DNA of 64,000 bases from Aurantiacibacter suaedae (GTDB lineage Bacteria; Pseudomonadota; Alphaproteobacteria; Sphingomonadales; Sphingomonadaceae): assembly GCF_005434915.1 (NCBI RefSeq), contig NZ_SKCG01000001.1, positions 434,001 to 498,000 on the forward strand. The letters run 5' to 3'. The notes beneath the pieces are model-generated. The model was not told the origin of the DNA. It ran no database searches and worked only from the letters and a program-made list of their open reading frames with translations. Positions 44,384 to 57,596 of the stretch are shown here, one piece after another (within the stretch, counting starts at the first letter, position 1; every line of letters begins with the position of its first letter). The translations under genes were made by a program, and so were the position numbers.

Positions 44384-44941
44384 TCAATCGATCCGCCTCA
44401 CGCGGAGCAGGCGCAGGCGATCCAATATCGCCACGACACCTACAATAATGGGAAAGAGCACCAAGGAGAGCAAGGCCTGCGGCGCCAGCAACCAGAAATG
44501 CAGCAGATCGAGCCTCGCTGCGGAAAACACCCCCGACAACAGCAGGAACAGCATGATCAGCACCGCCGCGACAATCCAGTCCTGCCAGAAGCCGCGCCAG
44601 GGGAAGCGCAGCTCGAACAGATCGAGCGCGATCAGCGTTAGCGAGAACAGCAGGATGCTGCTGCCAAGCGGCTGACCGGACAGAAGATCGTCACACAGGC
44701 CAAGCGGAAAACCCGCCCACAGCGGCAATACTCCGGGCCGCAGCAGACGCCAGGCAAGCAGAAACATAAAGGCCAGCGGCGGCACGACAGGCGCCGGGGC
44801 AATCACAGGCCACATCGGCACCAGCGAAGCCAGGATGATCGAAAGCCAGGGCACCCCATAAACGAGCGCAGACGAGTGATCACGGTTGATCTTGCTTCCG
44901 AACAGATCCCTGCGCGCGGTCGGGTTGAGCTTTTCCATCAT
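44384..44941 (-). CDS. mreD: Rod shape-determining protein MreD
   Basis: 185 aa with about five transmembrane helices, an inner-membrane partner of MreC in the elongasome. The family is poorly conserved, so assignment relies on topology, size, the typical GLCDDLLSGQPLGSSILLFSL segment and its position between mreC and mrdA. The start is one of two successive ATGs (44941 or 44938) overlapping the mreC stop. Confidence 0.9.
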   Translation of the reverse strand: MMEKLNPTARRDLFGSKINRDHSSALVYGVPWLSIILASLVPMWPVIAPAPVVPPLAFMFLLAWRLLRPGVLPLWAGFPLGLCDDLLSGQPLGSSILLFSLTLIALDLFELRFPWRGFWQDWIVAAVLIMLFLLLSGVFSAARLDLLHFWLLAPQALLSLVLFPIIVGVVAILDRLRLLRVRRID

Positions 44942-45924
44942 TCGTCCGGCGCAGCCGATCCGGTTGGCGAAGGGGAGGGTGGGAGCGGAGGAGAGGCGGG
45001 AGGATCGGGCAGTTCGGCCGCAACCTCTTCGATGCCTTCCTCGGTCGGGCCTGACGGCGGACGTTCCAGCATCGCGACCGCCTCTGGCTGCCACACCGGT
45101 TCCACCAGCACCACATCGGTTGCCGCCGGATTGCTCAGCAGGCGGGCAATGGCGCCATCGTCGTTGAGTTCGGTCACCATGGCGACGGCCACACCGGGGC
45201 GAAACATGCCGCCTGCTCCGGAGGTTACAAACACATCACCAATCTCAAGCGGGTTGATGCCAAGCGAAATCAGCCGCAGCCGCAAGGAACCGTCGGCGCG
45301 CCCCTCGGCAAAGGCGACCACGTTATCGGTAGCTCGGCGCACGGGCACGATCGATTCGCTGTCGGTCAGCAACAACACCCGCGAACTGGTGCGCCCGACT
45401 TCGAGCACGCGCCCCACCAGGCCCATCGGCGAGGTTACCGGCATCCCGACCTTCACCCCGTCCGCACGCCCGGCGGAAAGGTAGGCAAAGCGCCGCGCGC
45501 TGACCGAAGTCGATCCGATCAGGCGAGCAATGGCAACCGGCTCGCGCTCGTCCTGCGCGAGGCCCAGCACTGCCTTGAGCTGCTCGTTCTCTTGTTCCAG
45601 AGCGCGCGCCTCGGCCAGCTTCACCCGCGCGATGGCAATCTCTTCCTTCATCTGCGCGTTTTTGCTGCCGGCTTCATAGTAACCGGCGATGGCATCGAAG
45701 AAGTTGCTGGTGCCCACGCGCCCGGCCGCGCCTGCTTCGCCCACAGACGCAGTGACATCGCTCGCCATAGTCCGCAGACCGGCGAAGGCTTCGGGCCTGA
45801 CCAGCGATACGATGAGAAGCAGCGCGCCAAGCGCAGCGCCCGCCGACGCAAGCAAATAGCCCGCGAAGACGCCGAATTGCGCCCTGCGATTGGTGCCGCT
45901 GCGCTGTGCCGCCGGCGGTGCCAT
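44938..45924 (-). CDS. mreC: Rod shape-determining protein MreC
   Basis: 328 aa. One N-terminal transmembrane helix (about 17-45), a periplasmic coiled coil (KNAQMKEEIAIARVKLAEAR to about 125) and the beta-barrel pair (VARLIGSTSVSARRFAYLSAGRADGV ... GMPVTSPMGLVGRVLEVGRTSSRVLLLTD). It activates PBP2 in the elongasome. The C-terminal 45 residues are rich in Pro, Glu and Ser and look disordered. Starts 31 bp after mreB and overlaps mreD. Confidence 0.95.
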   Translation of the reverse strand: MAPPAAQRSGTNRRAQFGVFAGYLLASAGAALGALLLIVSLVRPEAFAGLRTMASDVTASVGEAGAAGRVGTSNFFDAIAGYYEAGSKNAQMKEEIAIARVKLAEARALEQENEQLKAVLGLAQDEREPVAIARLIGSTSVSARRFAYLSAGRADGVKVGMPVTSPMGLVGRVLEVGRTSSRVLLLTDSESIVPVRRATDNVVAFAEGRADGSLRLRLISLGINPLEIGDVFVTSGAGGMFRPGVAVAMVTELNDDGAIARLLSNPAATDVVLVEPVWQPEAVAMLERPPSGPTEEGIEEVAAELPDPPASPPLPPSPSPTGSAAPDE

Positions 45925-45955
45925 GGCCCGCGCGCTCTCCTTGTTTCAGCCGCCC

Positions 45956-48995
<3,040 letters not shown>

Positions 48996-48996
<1 letters not shown>

Positions 48997-49502
48997 TGCG
49001 CACCGCTTTGCTGATAGGTCTGGCCGTTGCCTTGGCCAGTTGCTCTGATGAGCAGAGCCCGGAGGAAAAGGCCGCGCAGGATCAAAAGGTGGTCCAGATG
49101 GTGCGCGCCGCCAACGAAGCGCCGCCGCCCATCGAGGAGGTGATCCCCCAAGCAATTCTATATCCGGATATCGAGAAGGAAGACCTGTTCGGGGCCTCCT
49201 GTGCCTACGCGCCGGGCACGAGCATGGGCGCTCGCGTCATAGCGCGCGAGGCTGACGCCTACATGAAGATAGAGGACGAGATGATCCGCTTTGCCGCCGA
49301 TCCCGGCGCGCGCCAGTTGGCGAACCGCACCGGCTCTCTTTACAATGGCAGGCAATTCTCTCTCCGCCTGGAAATTGAGGGAGAGGGCCGCGAAGATCCC
49401 AACGCCAGCGAAAGCACCCTCTATCAAGGCACCATATGGCTCCGCGACCGGTGGGACCGAATTGTCTACACCGGCAGCGGAACGGTAAGCTGCGGCTCCT
49501 GA
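48996..49502 (+). CDS. Predicted lipoprotein of unknown function
   Basis: 168 aa, starting inside the mutL stop codon (TGATG). The N-terminus MRTALLIGLAVALASCSDEQ is a lipoprotein signal with lipobox LASC (Cys16). The mature protein begins with a charged helix, then a mixed domain with two further Cys (SCAYAPG and the C-terminal VSCGS) that may form a disulfide. No family recognised. Coupling to mutL is strong by overlap, but a functional link is not evident. Confidence 0.75.
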
Positions 49503-49506
49503 CCGT

Positions 49507-50307
49507 TTAGGCCCGGAACTCCGGCACCTTACGGTCGAGATCCAGCTCTGGAATGATGCGGTAGCGCGCCAGCACCAGGCTAAAGAGGCCGAACATCAGC
49601 AGCCCCAACGCGGTAATCGTGAAAACAGCGCCCTCGTCGGCAAGGCTGGCAACGGCGTCGCCCAGCGTCTTCACCTGATCGCTTCCGCCAGACATGAAGC
49701 CGACCTTGGCGAGAGACCACCCGATCACGCCGTAAACCACCGCCCTAGCGCCATAACCCAGGCCACCGAGCCAACGCGTGGCCGAAGGCGCGCGCGAGCT
49801 TACCCGGTGCATGAATTCGCCGGAGATAGCCTTCTTCAGCTGGAACAGCGCGGTAAGGCCAAAGGCAATGCCCAACAATCCAAGCAGGGTGGGGCCGAAG
49901 CTCATGCTCATGAGTCCGGCTGCAGCATCCTGCGCGCCCCCGCCGCCAGAGCCAGGCCCGGTGGCGAATTCATAGGCGGTCCAGGCCAGCGCGAAATGGC
50001 CGATGGCGCTTCCAGCGTGACCGATGCGCTTGGCCCACCCTTTTGTATCACTGCCATTGTGCTCGATATCGAAAAACGTGGAGGCAAGGCGGAACAGCGC
50101 ATAGGCGCACAGGCCCACAACCATGATCCAGAGTATAAACTGTCCGAACGCAAAGTTTTCGACCGCTGCGAAGATTCCTTCAGTGCCCCGGCTGATCTGC
50201 CCCGCACTGGTGAGCGCGATCAGACCAAGCACTGCATAAAGTATCGCCCGACTGAAATAGCCGACGCGCACGAGCCATTCGAATTTTTCGGATTTGTCGA
50301 CCATCAT
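49507..50307 (-). CDS. DUF1206 family membrane protein
   Basis: 266 aa. Three tandem units, each with two hydrophobic helices, begin RVGYFSRAILYAVLGLIAL, RIGHAGSAIGHFALAWTAYEF and GLGYGARAVVYGVIGWSLAKV. This internal repeat (G-x-x-ARA-x-x-Y-x-x-IG) defines DUF1206, an integral membrane family of unknown function. Convergent with the mutL-linked lipoprotein, only 4 bp between stops. Monocistronic or last after the NYN gene (50 bp upstream). Confidence 0.88.
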   Translation of the reverse strand: MMVDKSEKFEWLVRVGYFSRAILYAVLGLIALTSAGQISRGTEGIFAAVENFAFGQFILWIMVVGLCAYALFRLASTFFDIEHNGSDTKGWAKRIGHAGSAIGHFALAWTAYEFATGPGSGGGGAQDAAAGLMSMSFGPTLLGLLGIAFGLTALFQLKKAISGEFMHRVSSRAPSATRWLGGLGYGARAVVYGVIGWSLAKVGFMSGGSDQVKTLGDAVASLADEGAVFTITALGLLMFGLFSLVLARYRIIPELDLDRKVPEFRA

Positions 50308-50357
50308 GAGTTCCCCTGTAACTTGAGGAACCTACGCTCGACGAGCCAAATGGTGCC

Positions 50358-51083
50358 TCAGCGTAGCCGCTTCACATAAAGCTGACCGTTATCCCGCTTC
50401 TCGAGTTTGAAGCGGTCGCTCTTGGCGCGAACCAGATCTGCGAGCTTTTTGTAGCCATGGTTGCGCACGTCGAAGCTTGACCGGTTGCCGGCGATCTGGC
50501 CGACCTCCTGCAGACGCGCGAAACCGTTCTCGTCCCGGCTGGCGGCCTTCCATGCGCTGCCCAGCAGTTCGATCAGGTCGTCATCGAGCGCCTCGCTTTC
50601 CGGTCCCTGCTCGGAACGGTCGTCATCCTCCTTGGCGGCAGTGCGGATCAGGCGGTCGACATCGATGTAACGGGTGCAGGCGGTGCGGAAGGCCTCGGGC
50701 GCTTTCTCGCTGCCGAAGCCATAGACGATCAGCCCGTCCTGCCGCAGCCGCGTGACGAGCGGAGTGAAGTCGCTGTCCGAACTCATGATCCCGAACCCGT
50801 CGACCTTGCCGCGATAGAGCAGGTCGATGGCGTCGATCGTCATCGCCATGTCGGTGGCGTTCTTGCCCTTGGTAAGGTCGAACTGCTGCATCGGCTGCAG
50901 GCCAAAGCGGTGCGTAATCTTGCTCCACTTGGAAAGCGCAGGCTTGGCCCAGTTGCCATAGGCGCGGCGAATGTTGACCTGCCCCATTTCGGCCAGAACC
51001 GTAAGCACAGGATCAATCCCGGCGTGGCTGGCATTGTCGGCGTCGATCAACAGGGCGATATTTTTCAGTGCTGCTTCAGGCAT
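50358..51083 (-). CDS. NYN-domain (LabA/DUF88) ribonuclease-like protein with C-terminal OST-HTH/LOTUS domain
   Basis: 241 aa from ATG 51083; a TTG at 51134 inside the preceding gene is less likely. The N-terminal NYN domain (PIN-like fold) shows NIALLIDADNASH, KGKNATDMAMTIDAIDLLYRG and IMSSDSDFTPLVTRLRQDG, with the Asp residues expected to bind metal for RNA cleavage. After an acidic linker, residues about 165-240 (LIELLGSAWKAASRDENGFARL ... YKKLADLVRAKSDRFKLEK) fit an OST-HTH/LOTUS RNA-binding domain. Likely an RNA-processing enzyme; target unknown. Closely follows the carbonic anhydrase gene. Confidence 0.85.
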   Translation of the reverse strand: MPEAALKNIALLIDADNASHAGIDPVLTVLAEMGQVNIRRAYGNWAKPALSKWSKITHRFGLQPMQQFDLTKGKNATDMAMTIDAIDLLYRGKVDGFGIMSSDSDFTPLVTRLRQDGLIVYGFGSEKAPEAFRTACTRYIDVDRLIRTAAKEDDDRSEQGPESEALDDDLIELLGSAWKAASRDENGFARLQEVGQIAGNRSSFDVRNHGYKKLADLVRAKSDRFKLEKRDNGQLYVKRLR

Positions 51084-51130
51084 GAGGCCCAGATGGCCTT
51101 GGCTCGCCGCAAAGGCAAGCGCGATCAAGC

Positions 51131-51778
51131 TCAAGCAGGCTTGAACTTTCCTTCCGCTTCATCAAGTAGATGGAGAACGCCTTCGTTGATCGAGAAGTAA
51201 GCTCCGCGCAGCGTCAGCTCGCCGGTCGGCTCCTTTTCCTGCACGCACGGAAACGTCCGCAGGTTGGCGAGGCTCACCTTGACCGCTTCGTGTTCCATTG
51301 CCCGTTCGGCGTGGCGCCCGCTGGTCCCATGCTCCGCGACAATCGAATCGCGCACCGGATCGAGCATTGAAATCCACGAGGCGACAAAGCCACCTTCGCC
51401 AAGCCGGTTGCCGTGCAAGGCCTGCGTCAGCGCGGCGTTGCAACCGCCGCACATGCCGTGGCCCATCACCAACACCTCGGTTACTTTAAGGAACTGCACC
51501 GCAAATTCTAGCGCGGCCGAAACACCGTGCTGGCCCGGCGTCGTCTCGAACGGGGGGACAAGCGCAGCGACATTGCGCACGACGAAAATCTCGCCCGGCG
51601 AAACGTCGAAAATCTGCGTCGGATCAACCCGGCTGTCGGAACAGGCGATAATCATCACCTTGGGCTCTTGCCCTTCACGCAGCGCCTCCCAGCGCTCGCG
51701 ACTTTCAACATAGCCGTTCTGGCGGAAACGTGTGTAGCCATCGAGGAGAGCGGCAAAATCGGGCGTGAGTTTGGTCAT
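51131..51778 (-). CDS. Beta-class carbonic anhydrase
   Basis: 215 aa from ATG 51778. Interconverts CO2 and bicarbonate. Zinc ligands and the catalytic dyad are in ACSDSRVDP (Cys, Asp/Arg) and [12 protein letters not shown] (His, Cys). [13 protein letters not shown] is the conserved block between. Divergent from lipA across 62 bp. Bicarbonate is the substrate of carbamoyl-phosphate synthase, but the genes are 26 kb apart here. Confidence 0.95.
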   Translation of the reverse strand: MTKLTPDFAALLDGYTRFRQNGYVESRERWEALREGQEPKVMIIACSDSRVDPTQIFDVSPGEIFVVRNVAALVPPFETTPGQHGVSAALEFAVQFLKVTEVLVMGHGMCGGCNAALTQALHGNRLGEGGFVASWISMLDPVRDSIVAEHGTSGRHAERAMEHEAVKVSLANLRTFPCVQEKEPTGELTLRGAYFSINEGVLHLLDEAEGKFKPA

Positions 51779-51840
51779 GCGGCAATCCTGTGCCCCAGCG
51801 GCATTGCCTATGGCAAGAGGCTTGCTTAAGTGGGGGCGTG

Positions 51841-52776
51841 ATGAACGACCTTTCCGCCGCACCGAACCCCGAAAGACGACGCAAGCCCGATTGGATTCGC
51901 GTCAAGGCTCCCGTGTCCAAAGGCTATAACGAGACGCGCAAACTGATGCGCGATCTCGGCCTTAACACGGTCTGCGAAGAAGCAGCCTGTCCGAACATCG
52001 GCGAGTGCTGGACGAAAAAGCACGCCACAGTCATGATTCTGGGCGATGTCTGCACCCGCGCCTGCGCGTTTTGCAACGTGAAGACCGGGATGCCGCGCAT
52101 GGTCGACCCGCTCGAACCCGAGCATGTCGCCACCGCCGCCGCCGAAATGGGGCTCGAGCACATCGTCATCACCAGCGTCGACCGCGACGATCTGCCCGAT
52201 GGCGGGGCAGGGCAGTTTGTGAAGGTGATCGAGGCGCTACGCCGCGAGACACCGAACACCACTATCGAGATTCTCACGCCCGATTTCCGGGGTAAAATGC
52301 GTGCAAGCGTGGAGGCGATCTGCGCCGCCGGGCCAGATGTCTACAACCACAACCTCGAAACGGTGCCTCGGCTTTACCCGACGATCCGCCCCGGCGCGCG
52401 CTACTATGCCTCGCTGCGATTGCTTGAAGAGGTTAAGCGGCACGATCCGATGATCTTCACCAAGTCGGGCATCATGCTCGGTTTGGGCGAGCAGCGGCTC
52501 GAAGTGCATCAGGTGATGGACGATATGCGCTCTGCCGAGGTCGATTTCCTCACCATGGGACAGTATCTTCAGCCGACGCCGAAGCACACGTCGGTTATCG
52601 AGTTCGTCGAACCCAAAACGTTCAACGCCTATGGCTCGATCGCACGGGCCAAAGGTTTTCTACAGGTCGCCTCCAGCCCGCTTACGCGCTCAAGCTATCA
52701 CGCGGGCGAAGATTTTGCCGAAATGCGCGCCGCGCGTGAGGCGAAGCTGGCCAAGCAGGCGCAGAAGAGCAGCTGA
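51841..52776 (+). CDS. lipA: Lipoyl synthase
   Basis: 311 aa from ATG 51841; GTG 51838 directly before it is an alternative. Radical SAM enzyme inserting two sulfurs into octanoyl groups of 2-oxoacid dehydrogenases. The auxiliary cluster cysteines are in [13 protein letters not shown], the radical SAM cluster in [10 protein letters not shown], and the terminal Ser ligand in SSPLTRSSY. All ligands are present. Overlaps ratA (TGATG). Confidence 0.97.
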   Translation: MNDLSAAPNPERRRKPDWIRVKAPVSKGYNETRKLMRDLGLNTVCEEAACPNIGECWTKKHATVMILGDVCTRACAFCNVKTGMPRMVDPLEPEHVATAAAEMGLEHIVITSVDRDDLPDGGAGQFVKVIEALRRETPNTTIEILTPDFRGKMRASVEAICAAGPDVYNHNLETVPRLYPTIRPGARYYASLRLLEEVKRHDPMIFTKSGIMLGLGEQRLEVHQVMDDMRSAEVDFLTMGQYLQPTPKHTSVIEFVEPKTFNAYGSIARAKGFLQVASSPLTRSSYHAGEDFAEMRAAREAKLAKQAQKSS

Positions 52777-53237
52777 TGCCGTCCATTCGTGAGACCCGCG
52801 CGCTGCCCTACAGCGCAGAGCAGATGTTCGACCTCGTCGCGGACGTCGGCAACTACAGCAAGTTCCTGCCTTGGGTCGTGGCAACGCGAGTGCGTGATCG
52901 CACCGAAGAGGGGATGACCGCCGACATGCTGGTCGGCTTTAAGGCGCTGCGCGAGAAATTCACCTCGCGCGTCACGCTCGACCGGCCGAACCGGATTGAG
53001 GTTCACTATGTCGACGGGCCGATGCGCGACCTCGATAACTGCTGGCTGTTTCACGACAGGGGCGAAGACGGTTGCGAGATCGACTTCAGCGTCGACTTCG
53101 CGTTCAAGAACCGCATGTTTGAGGCGCTCGCCGGTCAGTATGTCGACCGGGCGTTCCGCAAGATGGTGACCGCCTTCGAAGCGCGCGCCGCCGAGCTTTA
53201 CGGCAGCAACAGCTCCAACGCGCACAGCGTCGCCTGA
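52776..53237 (+). CDS. RatA/COQ10-type START-domain protein
   Basis: 153 aa. Single START/polyketide-cyclase-like domain: TRALPYSAEQMFDLVADVGNYSKFLPWV is the family signature. Homologues include mitochondrial COQ10, which binds ubiquinone, and E. coli RatA, reported to affect ribosome subunit joining. In a respiratory alphaproteobacterium next to lipA, the coenzyme Q-binding role is the more likely. It starts inside the lipA stop and its last 40 bp overlap the convergent cinA gene. Confidence 0.9.
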   Translation: MPSIRETRALPYSAEQMFDLVADVGNYSKFLPWVVATRVRDRTEEGMTADMLVGFKALREKFTSRVTLDRPNRIEVHYVDGPMRDLDNCWLFHDRGEDGCEIDFSVDFAFKNRMFEALAGQYVDRAFRKMVTAFEARAAELYGSNSSNAHSVA

Positions 53238-53698
53238 TAGCGCACCCCGGCGCGGGTGTGTTCATCGAACAGGCGCTCTTCCGCAGTGGGCTGCTCTTCT
53301 CCGCGCACCATACACGCGAACACCACAGTGCCGACCGGCTTGGTCGCCGATCCGCCTTCCGGCCCGGCGATCCCGCTGATCGCAACCGCGACGTCCGCCC
53401 CATCGCTGCGTTCCAGCGCGCCTTGCGCCATGGCGTAGACGCAGGCCACGGACACCGCGCCAAAGGCATCGATGATGTCTTGAGAAACGCCGAGATCTTC
53501 GGTCTTCGCCGTGTTTGAATAGGTGACGTAGCCGCGCTCAAGCACGGCGGAGGAGCCGGGCACCTCGGTGAGCGCGGCGCAGACGAGCCCTCCAGTGCAG
53601 CTTTCGGCCAGCACGACCTTGCGCCCGGCAGCGGCATTCTCGGCGATAACCCGCTTGGCCAGATCGGCGATTTGCTTGGGGAGAACGGTCTCTGGCAT
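53198..53698 (-). CDS. CinA-family nicotinamide-nucleotide amidohydrolase
   Basis: 166 aa from ATG 53698; a TTG at 53704 is in frame. This is the stand-alone C-terminal domain of CinA (PncC type), which deamidates NMN for pyridine nucleotide recycling. VVLAESCTGGLVCAALTEVPGSS, GYVTYSNTAKTEDLGV and AISGIAGPEGGSATKPVGTVVFA are conserved. The MoaB-like N-terminal domain is absent. The 3' end overlaps ratA on the other strand. Confidence 0.92.
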   Translation of the reverse strand: MPETVLPKQIADLAKRVIAENAAAGRKVVLAESCTGGLVCAALTEVPGSSAVLERGYVTYSNTAKTEDLGVSQDIIDAFGAVSVACVYAMAQGALERSDGADVAVAISGIAGPEGGSATKPVGTVVFACMVRGEEQPTAEERLFDEHTRAGVRYQATLCALELLLP

Positions 53699-53700
53699 AA

Positions 53701-54231
53701 TCAATTCACCGCACAGATCTTGGGTTTATCGACGCCGGCCAGGCTCAGGAAAACGGCAGCGATCTCTCCCAGCTCGGCGGGATCGAGCGGTGCGAACACC
53801 TCTGCAGCGCGTTCGATCCTGCCGCAATCGGCCTGGGCAACTTCTCCCCCAACCATCTGCGCAATCATCTCGTCAACCAGCGGGCGCACGAGTTCGGGCG
53901 GCAGTTGGTCGAGCTGGAGCTTACCTTTGGCTGCGCCTTCACCATCTGCTGTCATGCGGGTGAGCGCGCGAAAGGCGCTGGGCCAATTCGCATCTGCCAA
54001 AGCAGCATAACGTTGGGAAAACTGCGCCCCGCGAGTGGCGAGAAAGCCATCGGCGGCAAGGCTTGCTCCGCATCGGTTACGCACGCCGCGCATGGCATGG
54101 GGAACCGCATAGATTATCAAGGCGCTGACTTCAGCCTCGCTTATGCAATCACGCTGCGCCTGTGCCATTGCCGGCTGGGCTGCAAGCGCGAGGGCGGCGA
54201 CCGCCAACGCAGAGGACTTCGCGAAACTCAT
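53701..54231 (-). CDS. Secreted protein of unknown function
   Basis: 176 aa from ATG 54231, preceded by AGGATCAGGAAG. Sec signal peptide (MSFAKSSALAVAALALAAQPAMA, cleaved near AMA-QA). The mature protein is mostly helical with three cysteines (RDCISE, RNRCGAS, ADCGRIE) and perhaps a fourth near the C-terminus. No known domain. Lies between ispDF and cinA on the same strand with gaps of 13 bp and about 2 bp, so it is probably part of that transcript. Confidence 0.8.
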   Translation of the reverse strand: MSFAKSSALAVAALALAAQPAMAQAQRDCISEAEVSALIIYAVPHAMRGVRNRCGASLAADGFLATRGAQFSQRYAALADANWPSAFRALTRMTADGEGAAKGKLQLDQLPPELVRPLVDEMIAQMVGGEVAQADCGRIERAAEVFAPLDPAELGEIAAVFLSLAGVDKPKICAVN

Positions 54232-54244
54232 CTTCCTGATCCTT

Positions 54245-55411
54245 TCACAGCCGGACCATAGTGGCAATCGCCTGCGCGGCGATACCTTCGCCGCGTCCGG
54301 CAAAGCCCAGTCTTTCGGTGGTGGTTGCTTTCACGGCAACAAAATCCTGCGCAACGCCCAGCAGCTCGGCCAGCCGCGCCCGCATCGCCTCGCGGTGTGG
54401 CCCAATCTTCGGCGCCTCGCAGACGATGGTCACGTCGACATTGCCGATACCATAGCCGCGCTGCTGCGCCAGTTTTACCGCGTGAACAAGAAAACGGTCG
54501 GACGAGGCACCTTTCCACTGCGGGTCGGATGGCGGGAAGTGCTGGCCGATATCCCCGGCCGCCACCGCGCCGAGGATCGCATCGACCAGCGCATGAATCG
54601 CTACGTCGGCGTCTGAGTGGCCCGCCAACCCCTTGTCGTGGGCGATCTTCACCCCGCACAACCACAGTTCTTCACCCGAGGTCAGACGGTGGACGTCATA
54701 GCCCATGCCCGTGCGAACCGGCGGCAAGGCGTTTGCTTGATGATCCACGAAATCCTCCTTGAAGGTGAGCTTGGCAAGACGCTCGTCGCCATCGACCAGC
54801 GCCACTTCGCCCGCATGCGCGCGCAACACCTGCGCATCGTCACCGGCGTCAGGCTCGCCCTCCCAAGCCCGATGCGCGCCGAGAATATCGGCGAAGCGGA
54901 AAGCCTGGGGGGTCTGCACACGGCGCAATTGCTCACGCTTGGCGTCTGCGTGCATCAACCCTTCGTGCGCAAGGATCATTGAATCGACCACCGGCAGCAC
55001 CGGAATCGCGCCGGGATACAGGGCCAGAGCATCGGTCAGGCGCGCAATTACCTCGGGCGGGCAATCGGGGCGGGCTGCATCGTGTATCAAGACGGCTTGC
55101 GGATTGTGCGGAGCGAGAGCCTCTAGACCGAGCGCAACGCTTTCCTGCCGCGTGGTGCCGCCTGTCACGAGAAGAATATCCGCGATCCCGGCCAGAATCC
55201 CGGCGGCCAGAACATCTGCGCCCTCCGGAATCACCACGGCGATGGGCGCCACTCCAGCAGTTGCCAGCGCGTCAGCCGCGTGTCGCAACACTGGCTTGCC
55301 GCGCCACGGGGCGAACTGCTTGGGAAGCGGCTGATCCGCACGCAGGCCTTTGCCAGCGGCAACGATCACGGCGGCGCATCCGGGCGGGGGAGGGGTAGGC
55401 GAATGGGTCAT
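54245..55411 (-). CDS. ispDF: Bifunctional IspD/IspF isoprenoid synthesis enzyme
   Basis: 388 aa from ATG 55411. The N-terminal half (about 1-220) is 2-C-methyl-D-erythritol 4-phosphate cytidylyltransferase (AAVIVAAGKGLRADQPLPKQ, VLIHDAARPDCPPEVI). The C-terminal half (about 230-388) is MECDP synthase, with metal ligands in GYDVHRL and GHSDADVAIHALVDAILGA, and KATTTERLGFAGRGEG. The fusion joins non-consecutive steps of the MEP pathway and is common in alphaproteobacteria. Divergent from dusB by 84 bp. Confidence 0.97.
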   Translation of the reverse strand: MTHSPTPPPPGCAAVIVAAGKGLRADQPLPKQFAPWRGKPVLRHAADALATAGVAPIAVVIPEGADVLAAGILAGIADILLVTGGTTRQESVALGLEALAPHNPQAVLIHDAARPDCPPEVIARLTDALALYPGAIPVLPVVDSMILAHEGLMHADAKREQLRRVQTPQAFRFADILGAHRAWEGEPDAGDDAQVLRAHAGEVALVDGDERLAKLTFKEDFVDHQANALPPVRTGMGYDVHRLTSGEELWLCGVKIAHDKGLAGHSDADVAIHALVDAILGAVAAGDIGQHFPPSDPQWKGASSDRFLVHAVKLAQQRGYGIGNVDVTIVCEAPKIGPHREAMRARLAELLGVAQDFVAVKATTTERLGFAGRGEGIAAQAIATMVRL

Positions 55412-55495
55412 GTCAGGCCGGGCGCGGGCTAGCGGCTTGCCGCGCCGCTCGCAATCCACTATGCGCCTGCCCATATTTTAGGCACACCTTCCAGC

Positions 55496-56512
55496 ATGAG
55501 CACATTGCCCCCTCCACCGGCCTTGAAGCCGATCATGGTCGGCCCCGTCGAGGTCGGCTGCCCTGTCGTGCTCGCGCCGATGACCGGCGTGACCGACCTG
55601 CCGTTCCGCCGTATTGTGCGCCGGTATGGCTCGGGCCTGAATGTCACCGAGATGATCGCCAGCGAGGCGGCCATCCGCGAAACGCGTCAGTCGGTACAGA
55701 AGGCGGCCTGGCACGCGACGGAAGAGCCGGTCTCGATGCAGCTGGTCGGCTGCGACCCCGCCAGCATGGCCGAGGCGGCCAAATTGCAAGAGGGCAATGG
55801 CGCAGCGATCATCGACATCAATTTCGGCTGCCCAGTTCGCAAGGTGGTGGGCCAGTACGCGGGCAGCGCTCTGATGCGCGAGGTGCCGCTGGCGATCAAG
55901 CTGATGGAAGCGACGGTGAAGGCGGTGAAGGTGCCCGTCACCGTGAAGATGCGCATGGGCTGGGATCACGCAAGCCTCAACGCGCCCGAACTGGGGCGCA
56001 TAGCGCAGGATCTCGGCGTACAGCTGATCACCGTGCATGGCCGCACCCGCAACCAGATGTACAAGGGCAGCGCCGACTGGGCATTCATCCGCAAGGTGAA
56101 GGACGCGGTGACGATCCCCGTGATTGCCAATGGCGACATCTGCACCATCGACGATGCAGCCAAGGCGCTCGATCAGTCGGGCGCCGATGGCATCATGATC
56201 GGGCGGGGCGCCTATGGCAGACCCTGGCTGCTGGGTCAGGTCATGCACTGGTGGCAGACCGGAGAAAAACGCGAGACGCCCAGCTTCGACGAGCAATATC
56301 GCCTCGTGGTCGAGCACTATCTCATGATGCTCGATCACTATGGCGAGGATGTGGGCGTGAAGATCGCGCGCAAGCATCTGGGATGGTATACCAAGGGAAT
56401 GCACGGCTCTGCTGAGTTCCGTAACAAGGTGAACTTCGTCGACGATCCGCGCCAGGTGCTGGCGGACCTTGCCGAGTTTTACGATCCCTTCCTGCACCGA
56501 AGGGCCGCGTGA
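55496..56512 (+). CDS. dusB: tRNA-dihydrouridine synthase (NifR3/DusB)
   Basis: 338 aa. FMN-dependent reduction of uridine to dihydrouridine in t[25 protein letters not shown], the catalytic Cys in [40 protein letters not shown] and [12 protein letters not shown] are conserved. It is the first gene of dusB-ntrB-ntrC, an arrangement (nifR3-ntrBC) known in alphaproteobacteria. The ntrB GTG overlaps its stop (GTGA). Confidence 0.96.
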   Translation: MSTLPPPPALKPIMVGPVEVGCPVVLAPMTGVTDLPFRRIVRRYGSGLNVTEMIASEAAIRETRQSVQKAAWHATEEPVSMQLVGCDPASMAEAAKLQEGNGAAIIDINFGCPVRKVVGQYAGSALMREVPLAIKLMEATVKAVKVPVTVKMRMGWDHASLNAPELGRIAQDLGVQLITVHGRTRNQMYKGSADWAFIRKVKDAVTIPVIANGDICTIDDAAKALDQSGADGIMIGRGAYGRPWLLGQVMHWWQTGEKRETPSFDEQYRLVVEHYLMMLDHYGEDVGVKIARKHLGWYTKGMHGSAEFRNKVNFVDDPRQVLADLAEFYDPFLHRRAA

Positions 56513-57596
56513 GCGATAGCTCCGGCCCCCAGTCCGCTACGCGCCCCGATGCGCGCGACCAGATCGCCGGGGTGAGCTTTGCCTTGCTGCTGGTCGGCCC
56601 CGATCTTGCAATCGTGGAGGCCAATCCGGCCGCTGAAAGCATGATCGGGATCAGCGCCCGCCGTCTTATGGGCCGAAGCCTGCTCGACATTGTGAATTTC
56701 GAACAGAAGCACCTCGTCGATAAGCTGCGCAAAGGGGAAACGCAGCTGATCGTACGCGGTCTTGAACTCAAGCTCGGCGATGCGCGAATCCGCACGAATC
56801 TCACGGTGTCGCCAATGCCGGTTCATCCCGGCTGGCGCGTTGTTACGCTGTCCGAGAAGGGGCAGGGCGAATTGCTTGACGACGAGGAACGCCGCTCCAA
56901 CCTGCGTGGGCCGGCCGTTCTTGCGCACGAGATCAAAAACCCGCTGGCCGCCATTCGCGGGGCTGCGCAGTTGCTCGGGCGCAAGGCGAAGGAGGGGGAA
57001 CTGGCATGGACCCGCCTCATCGCCGATGAGGTCGACCGGATCGCCGCACTGATCGACCGGATGCAGCGGCTGGGGCGCGAGCGTGCCGAGCCGATCGGGC
57101 CGGTAAACCTGCACACCGCAATCCACCGCGCATACGAGACCGTCGAGATCGCCACCGACCTTTCGGTCACCTGGCGTGAAGAGTTCGACCCCTCACTGCC
57201 GCCGGTGATGGCCAATGAGGGCGCACTGGTGCAGGTGCTGGTCAACCTGATGGCCAATGCCTGCGATGCCTGCGCCTCGGCCGACGATCCGCAGATCATG
57301 GTCCGCACGCGCTTTGTCAGCGGGCTGGTGATGAACGTCATGCGGCTGGGCCGCTCGATCAAACTCCCCATCGAGATCACCGTGAGCGACAACGGACCGG
57401 GGATCGATGCGAGCCTGCGCGATCATATTTTCGAGCCCTTCGTCTCCAGCAAGCCCAACGGACAGGGCCTTGGTCTCGCGCTGGTGCAGAAGTTGGTGCG
57501 CGACATGGATGGCCGCATCACTCATGAACGCGACGAAACGGATGGGTGGACCCACTTCCGGATCCATCTGCCGATGGCGAAACCGGAGAAGACTGC

